Position numbers and translations under genes: made by a program. A model generated the notes under the pieces. The model was given only the letters and a program-made list of their open reading frames with translations. It did no database searches and was not told the origin of the DNA. From UPXZ01 sp964498765 (GTDB taxonomy: Bacteria > Bacteroidota > Bacteroidia > Bacteroidales > Paludibacteraceae), in contig CAZCIU010000081.1 of NCBI GenBank assembly GCA_964498765.1, positions 1 to 10,835 on the forward strand: 10,835 nucleotides of DNA, in the 5' to 3' direction. How positions within the stretch are numbered: position 1 is the stretch's first letter; every line of letters starts with the position of its first letter. Of the stretch, positions 7,156 through 10,835 are shown piece after piece.

Positions 7156-7794
7156 ATGTCAATAAAAACAAAATCCTTACTGCTGATAATCCTGTTGATT
7201 TTAATTGACCAGGTTTCAAAATTTTATATCAAATTAAATTTTCCGCTTTCGTATTCCGATTTTTACGGCGATCATAATGCGGTACAGGTTTTTAGTTGGT
7301 TCAAAATTTTCTTTGTGGAAAATGAAGGTGCTGCTTTTGGGATGAAAATCATCGGAAAACTGTTCCTTACGCTGTTTCGCATAGTTGCGGTGATTTTTCT
7401 GGGAGTTTTTATCTATAAATTAATCAAGCGAGGCGCACGACCGGGATATATTTTGGCTGTTTCTGTGCTTTTGGCAGGTGCAGCCGGAAATATCGTCGAT
7501 TCAGTATTCTACGGTGTTATTTTCAGCGAAAGTACTCACACGCATGCAGCGGTTTTATTTCCCGAAGGTGGAGGATATGCACCCTTGTTTTATGGGAAAG
7601 TTGTGGATATGCTTTATTTTCCGTTGATTACAAATAGCGCAGGTGAAACGGTGTTTTTTAAATGGATTTTCAATGTAGCCGATTCCTGTGTTACGGTATC
7701 TGTGATACTGATTTTGCTTTTCTTTAGAAAGGATTTGAATGAAAGTTTGGAAGGAAATAAAACTGTAAAAACTGCTGAAATTGAAGAAAAATAG
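7156..7794 (+). CDS. lspA: Lipoprotein signal peptidase (signal peptidase II)
   Basis: An inner-membrane aspartyl protease that cleaves the signal peptide of prolipoproteins in front of the lipid-modified cysteine. The 212-residue protein carries the family motifs in order: IDQVSKF (D18), ENEGAAFG (55-62), AGAAGNIVDS (107-116), KVVDML (D151) and FNVADS (N173, D176). D151 and D176 correspond to the catalytic aspartate pair. Hydrophobic membrane spans are at about 7-18, 67-89, 98-121 and 170-190. About 33 residues between GNIVDS and the VVDM motif form an insertion relative to E. coli LspA (about 165 residues in total), rich in Ser, His and Gly, as in other long Bacteroidetes enzymes. A near-consensus -7 element (TAACTTTTG, 7133-7141, one base too long) lies upstream without a good -33 box. 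The 3' end overlaps the following lipoprotein gene by 14 bp. Confidence 0.96.
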   Translation: MSIKTKSLLLIILLILIDQVSKFYIKLNFPLSYSDFYGDHNAVQVFSWFKIFFVENEGAAFGMKIIGKLFLTLFRIVAVIFLGVFIYKLIKRGARPGYILAVSVLLAGAAGNIVDSVFYGVIFSESTHTHAAVLFPEGGGYAPLFYGKVVDMLYFPLITNSAGETVFFKWIFNVADSCVTVSVILILLFFRKDLNESLEGNKTVKTAEIEEK

Positions 7795-8674
7795 ACTTCC
7801 TATAGTAATTATTTTTGCAATTTTGCTGAGCATTTTTGCATCATCATGCGATACCAGACCTAAAGGCGTATTGAATGCTAAGGAGATGGAAAATCTGATG
7901 GTTGACTTACATGTGCTGGAAGGCACATTGCAGACAAAAGGAACGGTATATGATGCTCAAAGTGATCAGGGGAAATACTACGAAGCGCTTTTTGATAAAT
8001 ACGGAATTACGCAGGAAGAATTTGACTCGTGCTTGTCGTGGTACACGGTTCATCCAAAGAAATTTGAACGAATATATATTAATGTTGCCGGTCGAATTGA
8101 AGGCTTGACGAATGATGTTAGCAATAGGAAGTTCAATCCCGTTGATTCAACATCCCGAGACGGCGAAATTCAGCTTTGGGGAAAAGCAACCAAATACGTT
8201 TTCACCAATGATTCGGCGAGAAATTACTTGAATTTTGAGTTTCAGAATGTTGATTTGCTACCCGAGGATATGTATATTTTATCATTTCTGCACCGCCTGG
8301 CACCGTCCGACTCAAGCAAAAATCCACACGCAGTAATGTATGTAAATTATTTTAATGGCGACGTGGACAGCATTTATACAAAATCGAAAAATGACAGTGT
8401 GTTGAGAAGATATACACTCAAGTTCAAAGCTCGTAAAATGCTCAAAGTAAAATCAATTAGTGGCAGTATTCTTGGAAATGATTCGGCTTATGGTAAAATG
8501 AATGCTTACGTAGATAGTATAAAACTTGTCAGAAAATTCCAAACATTCATGCAAGATAGCATCCGAAAAGAAGTTGTTCGTGTAGATACAACCAGCGGAA
8601 CGGAGATTTTACCTAATGGAATGCCCAAAAAACTAGAAAAAGGTTTACAGCAAAAAGAGTCTATTGAAGAGTAA
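7781..8674 (+). CDS. DUF4296-domain lipoprotein
   Basis: A 297-residue predicted lipoprotein of unknown function. The N-terminus has a lysine/arginine-rich start, a hydrophobic core (7-19) and the lipobox FASSC with C23 as the lipidated residue, so it is a substrate for LspA encoded just upstream. Residues about 27-110 match the DUF4296 pattern (MENLMVDLHVLEGTL, then YYEALFDKYGITQEEFDSCLSWYTVHPKKFERIY). Residues about 125-255 look beta-rich, and the tail (260-297) is charged. The start codon is TTG at 7781: the same frame has a TAA at 7766 and no ATG before the signal sequence, so only TTG (or CTG at 7772/7775) can give the signal peptide. It overlaps the end of lspA by 14 bp in another frame, suggesting translational coupling. 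Two internal cysteines are C23 and C84. Ends before a strong terminator. Partner and role are unknown. Confidence 0.9.
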   Translation: MKKNRLPIVIIFAILLSIFASSCDTRPKGVLNAKEMENLMVDLHVLEGTLQTKGTVYDAQSDQGKYYEALFDKYGITQEEFDSCLSWYTVHPKKFERIYINVAGRIEGLTNDVSNRKFNPVDSTSRDGEIQLWGKATKYVFTNDSARNYLNFEFQNVDLLPEDMYILSFLHRLAPSDSSKNPHAVMYVNYFNGDVDSIYTKSKNDSVLRRYTLKFKARKMLKVKSISGSILGNDSAYGKMNAYVDSIKLVRKFQTFMQDSIRKEVVRVDTTSGTEILPNGMPKKLEKGLQQKESIEE

Positions 8675-8710
8675 ATCAATCAGCATATTTTTCAAAACCA
8701 TAAAAGTTAG

Positions 8711-8742
8711 AAGCAGATATAAGGTATTATATCTGCTTTTTT
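8711..8742 (+). terminator. Strong rho-independent terminator of the lspA block
   Basis: A perfect 12-bp stem AAGCAGATATAA (8711-8722) / TTATATCTGCTT (8727-8738) with a GGTA loop is followed by a run of T to 8742. It lies 36 bp after the DUF4296 stop and separates this block from the secreted-protein gene. Confidence 0.9.
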
Positions 8743-8823
8743 ATTGCTATAATCTTGTAAATTTAATATTTAATTGATTTTTATTTAAAATTGAATTATT
8801 TTTTCACATTATTATTCGAGATC

Positions 8824-8856
8824 TTTGCAATTATATTTTAAAAAATGCTATTTTTG
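8824..8856 (+). promoter_or_regulatory. Predicted promoter of the secreted modular protein
   Basis: TTTG (8824-8827), a 21-nt spacer and TATTTTTG (8849-8856) match both Bacteroidetes boxes exactly, with the spacer at the upper end of the usual range. The start codon is at 8930, giving a leader of about 70 nt that is AT-rich and free of an obvious Shine-Dalgarno sequence. The rest of the gap 8743-8929 holds nothing else I can recognise. Confidence 0.6.
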
Positions 8857-8929
8857 TAGGAATTTTGGTTTAAAATAAAATCCAAAAAATTATTATAACT
8901 AATTGTTTACCTTAAAATTTATTTTTATT

Positions 8930-10835
8930 ATGAGAAAAAAACTACTTAAAAGTGCGATTCTAGTATTATTACTAGGAATTTCATTCTCAGCATTCGGAGC
9001 ATCTACTCCAGCAGCTGATGATGGCAAATGGTATTATGTAAAATCACAACGTGGTGGAGCAGGACTTTGGTGGACGCTTAATGCTGATCCAAAAATTGTT
9101 CCAAATCAATTAGCAAAGGCTGATAATCAGAAATTTACCTTGGTTACAAGTTCTTCAGGTAAAGTTACTGTCAAATCTTTTGATGGTAAGTTAATGGTAG
9201 GTGCTTCTTCCGGATTATTTGATGCGACTGGTACTTCTAATGGCTGGACAATTCTATTGAACGAAGTTAATGGTATAAAAGGTTATGCATTCCCGGGTGA
9301 AGGAGCAGGTTTACACCAATACAATGCTGGTCATGGCTGGAAAGTTGCTAGTGGATGGTATGATTTAACAGACAATTGTACTTTCTTCTTTTATGAAGCT
9401 ACAGCCAATGTTGATGCTATGATTGACGCAGATGATGCAATTATAGAAAAAGTCAGACTTAAATCAGCAATCGATGCAGCGAATTCTCAACTTACTAACA
9501 CTTCAGTAGGAGCTAATCCAGGTCAATTCAAACAAGCGGACAAAGATACTTATCAGGCTGCTGTGACTACTGCTCAAAGTGCGTATGAAACTGCAACAAC
9601 CAAACAAGCAGTAGTAGATGCGATTGCAGCATTGAATACAGCAAAAATAGCTTTTATGGCTACTGCAATTTTACCTACTATTAGTACTGACGGTAATGAA
9701 GTATGGTACTTTATTCAAGGTACCAGGCCAGCAAATACTTATATGACTAGTGAAGGTGTTGGTGGTTTTGTTCCAAGTAGAACAGTTATTCCAGATGAAA
9801 CACAACTTTGGAAATTAGTTCAAAATACTAATGGTACAAAGAATGGTTTTGCATTGGTAAATAAAGTTACAGGTGAATATATTAACGTAGATGTTGTTAA
9901 TAATACTAAATTTAAGACTCAGGCAGCTATGCCAAATAATAATCTTAAATTTAGAATTAGTAATCAGTTGACAAATAAAGCATATCGTTTTTGGATTGAA
10001 AACGCTTCAGGTTCAACACCGGCATTACGTTTCCATGCAGGAGGTCAAGGGCACGATTGGAGTGCTATGAACTACACTGGAAATGAAAATGATAACTGTA
10101 CTTGGTTGTTTTTAGATTATACTACAGCCTTAAGAGTGTTCTTGCAAAATGGAATTGATGCAGCTAGTAATATTATAGCGACTACAAAAGAAGGTACAGA
10201 TTTTGGTCAATATCCTGTAGAAGCTAGAACAACATTGGAAGAAGCTATTGCTGCTGCACAAACAGTTTACAACAATCAAGGAGCAACAAATGAGGAATTA
10301 ATAGCTGCAACTGATGCAATGAATGATGCTATTGAGGCATATAAATTACTTTGCAATACTGATTTAAATACATTCTTATCTGATGATAGTAACTATGTTC
10401 GTTGGTATGTAATTAAGAGTACTGCTAAAAATGATCCAGGAACTAACAGCAGAGATTATATTATTGGAAAAGTAATTTCTTCTACTGGTCGCGTTGAAGG
10501 TCAGCATTTTACATACGAATATCCTAGTGAGCCTGTTACTGACGAGCAAATGTTTAGAGGTGTATTCTATGATGGTAAAATTGCATTTGTTAATAGAGCT
10601 AATAGCCTGTTTCTGGGGGCTAATGGAGTAGTGACACCAAATCCTACAACTTTCGACTTGAACTTATTGGAGGATGCTTATTCATTTAATATTAAGTCTG
10701 CGACTCATGCAGCAATCCATGCACAAAACAATTACCAGGATATAGTTTCTTGGCCAGGTTTAGCAGGAACTCCTTCTGCTTGGGTATTTGAATTTGTTGA
10801 AGAAGCGTTAAAAGCTGGTGAAATTACCAAACTTT
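8930..10835 (+). CDS. Large secreted modular protein with FIVAR-like repeats (3' end outside window)
   Basis: The frame opens at ATG 8930 and is still open at the window end: 635 codons. Residues 1-23 are a signal peptide (MRKK, hydrophobic core, cleavage near AFG-AS). Then two module types alternate. Beta-rich domains of about 125 residues span about 33-157, 257-397 and 490-624, opening with W-Y/F (KWYYVKS, VWYFIQG, RWYVIKS) and closing with an aromatic strand (CTFFFYEA, CTWLFLDY, AWVFEFVE). The first two share DNCT before this strand. FIVAR-like helical spacers (about 176-246 and 400-473) show the pattern of alanine-rich helices, a G..PGQ or DFGQY turn and a second helix pair ending in an A-L..A-type helix. 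FIVAR segments typically separate domains in surface glycan-active proteins and adhesins. The beta domains may be lectin-like (beta-trefoil is a guess). No catalytic motif, type IX secretion tail or anchor is visible yet. The gene has its own promoter and is more AT-rich than ileS. Confidence 0.88.
   Translation, partial: MRKKLLKSAILVLLLGISFSAFGASTPAADDGKWYYVKSQRGGAGLWWTLNADPKIVPNQLAKADNQKFTLVTSSSGKVTVKSFDGKLMVGASSGLFDATGTSNGWTILLNEVNGIKGYAFPGEGAGLHQYNAGHGWKVASGWYDLTDNCTFFFYEATANVDAMIDADDAIIEKVRLKSAIDAANSQLTNTSVGANPGQFKQADKDTYQAAVTTAQSAYETATTKQAVVDAIAALNTAKIAFMATAILPTISTDGNEVWYFIQGTRPANTYMTSEGVGGFVPSRTVIPDETQLWKLVQNTNGTKNGFALVNKVTGEYINVDVVNNTKFKTQAAMPNNNLKFRISNQLTNKAYRFWIENASGSTPALRFHAGGQGHDWSAMNYTGNENDNCTWLFLDYTTALRVFLQNGIDAASNIIATTKEGTDFGQYPVEARTTLEEAIAAAQTVYNNQGATNEELIAATDAMNDAIEAYKLLCNTDLNTFLSDDSNYVRWYVIKSTAKNDPGTNSRDYIIGKVISSTGRVEGQHFTYEYPSEPVTDEQMFRGVFYDGKIAFVNRANSLFLGANGVVTPNPTTFDLNLLEDAYSFNIKSATHAAIHAQNNYQDIVSWPGLAGTPSAWVFEFVEEALKAGEITKL

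Noticed and set aside
7555..7926. Minus-strand frame across the lspA - DUF4296 overlap
   Set aside because: Antisense to two well-supported genes and without recognisable features.
1..10835. CRISPR array, insertion sequence ends, riboswitch or defence cassette
   Set aside because: No regularly spaced repeats, transposase, paired terminal inverted repeats, known riboswitch core or defence-type domains were seen; the only mobile signature is the integrase at the left.

Overview
The window comes from a member of the Bacteroidota, probably order Bacteroidales. This rests on promoters of the TTTG / TAnnTTTG type, near absence of Shine-Dalgarno sequences, the gene order ileS - TraR/DksA-like - lspA - DUF4296 lipoprotein, and a tyrosine recombinase of the Bacteroidetes arm-binding type. 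This is a family-level inference; I cannot name a genus.

Left part, minus strand (1-3068). At the left edge the start of a gene leaves the window, with a well-formed promoter (116-146) just past the integrase stop. Next come a complete tyrosine-family integrase (148-1368) and a tRNA-Val(TAC) gene (1485-1559) whose 3' end faces the integrase. A tRNA 3' end beside an integrase is the classic edge of an integrated element, so the region left of about 1485 is probably mobile DNA and the region to the right the resident chromosome. Two tandem 12-bp repeats sit directly upstream of the integrase start. The DNA repair helicase gene radA (1638-3017) follows on the same strand with its own promoter.

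Middle part, plus strand (3106-8742). A divergent promoter pair separates radA from ileS. ileS encodes a long isoleucyl-tRNA synthetase whose class I signature reads GIHH instead of HxGH, a swap associated with strong mupirocin resistance in type-2 IleRS. It is followed by a small TraR/DksA-like protein that has lost its zinc ligands, a hairpin terminator, then lspA (signal peptidase II) overlapping by 14 bp a DUF4296 lipoprotein gene that starts with TTG. The lipoprotein is itself a predicted LspA substrate. A strong 12-bp-stem terminator closes this block.

Right part (8743-10835). An AT-rich 187-bp gap carries a good promoter for a large secreted protein (8930 to beyond the window). Its visible 635 residues show a signal peptide and an alternating array of beta-rich domains of about 125 residues and FIVAR-like helical spacers. 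It is probably a cell-surface or secreted carbohydrate-interacting protein or adhesin, but its catalytic or anchoring part lies outside the window.

No CRISPR array, insertion sequence, rRNA or recognisable defence system is visible. The least ordinary items are the GIHH synthetase, the probable integration boundary with tandem repeats, and the modular secreted protein.
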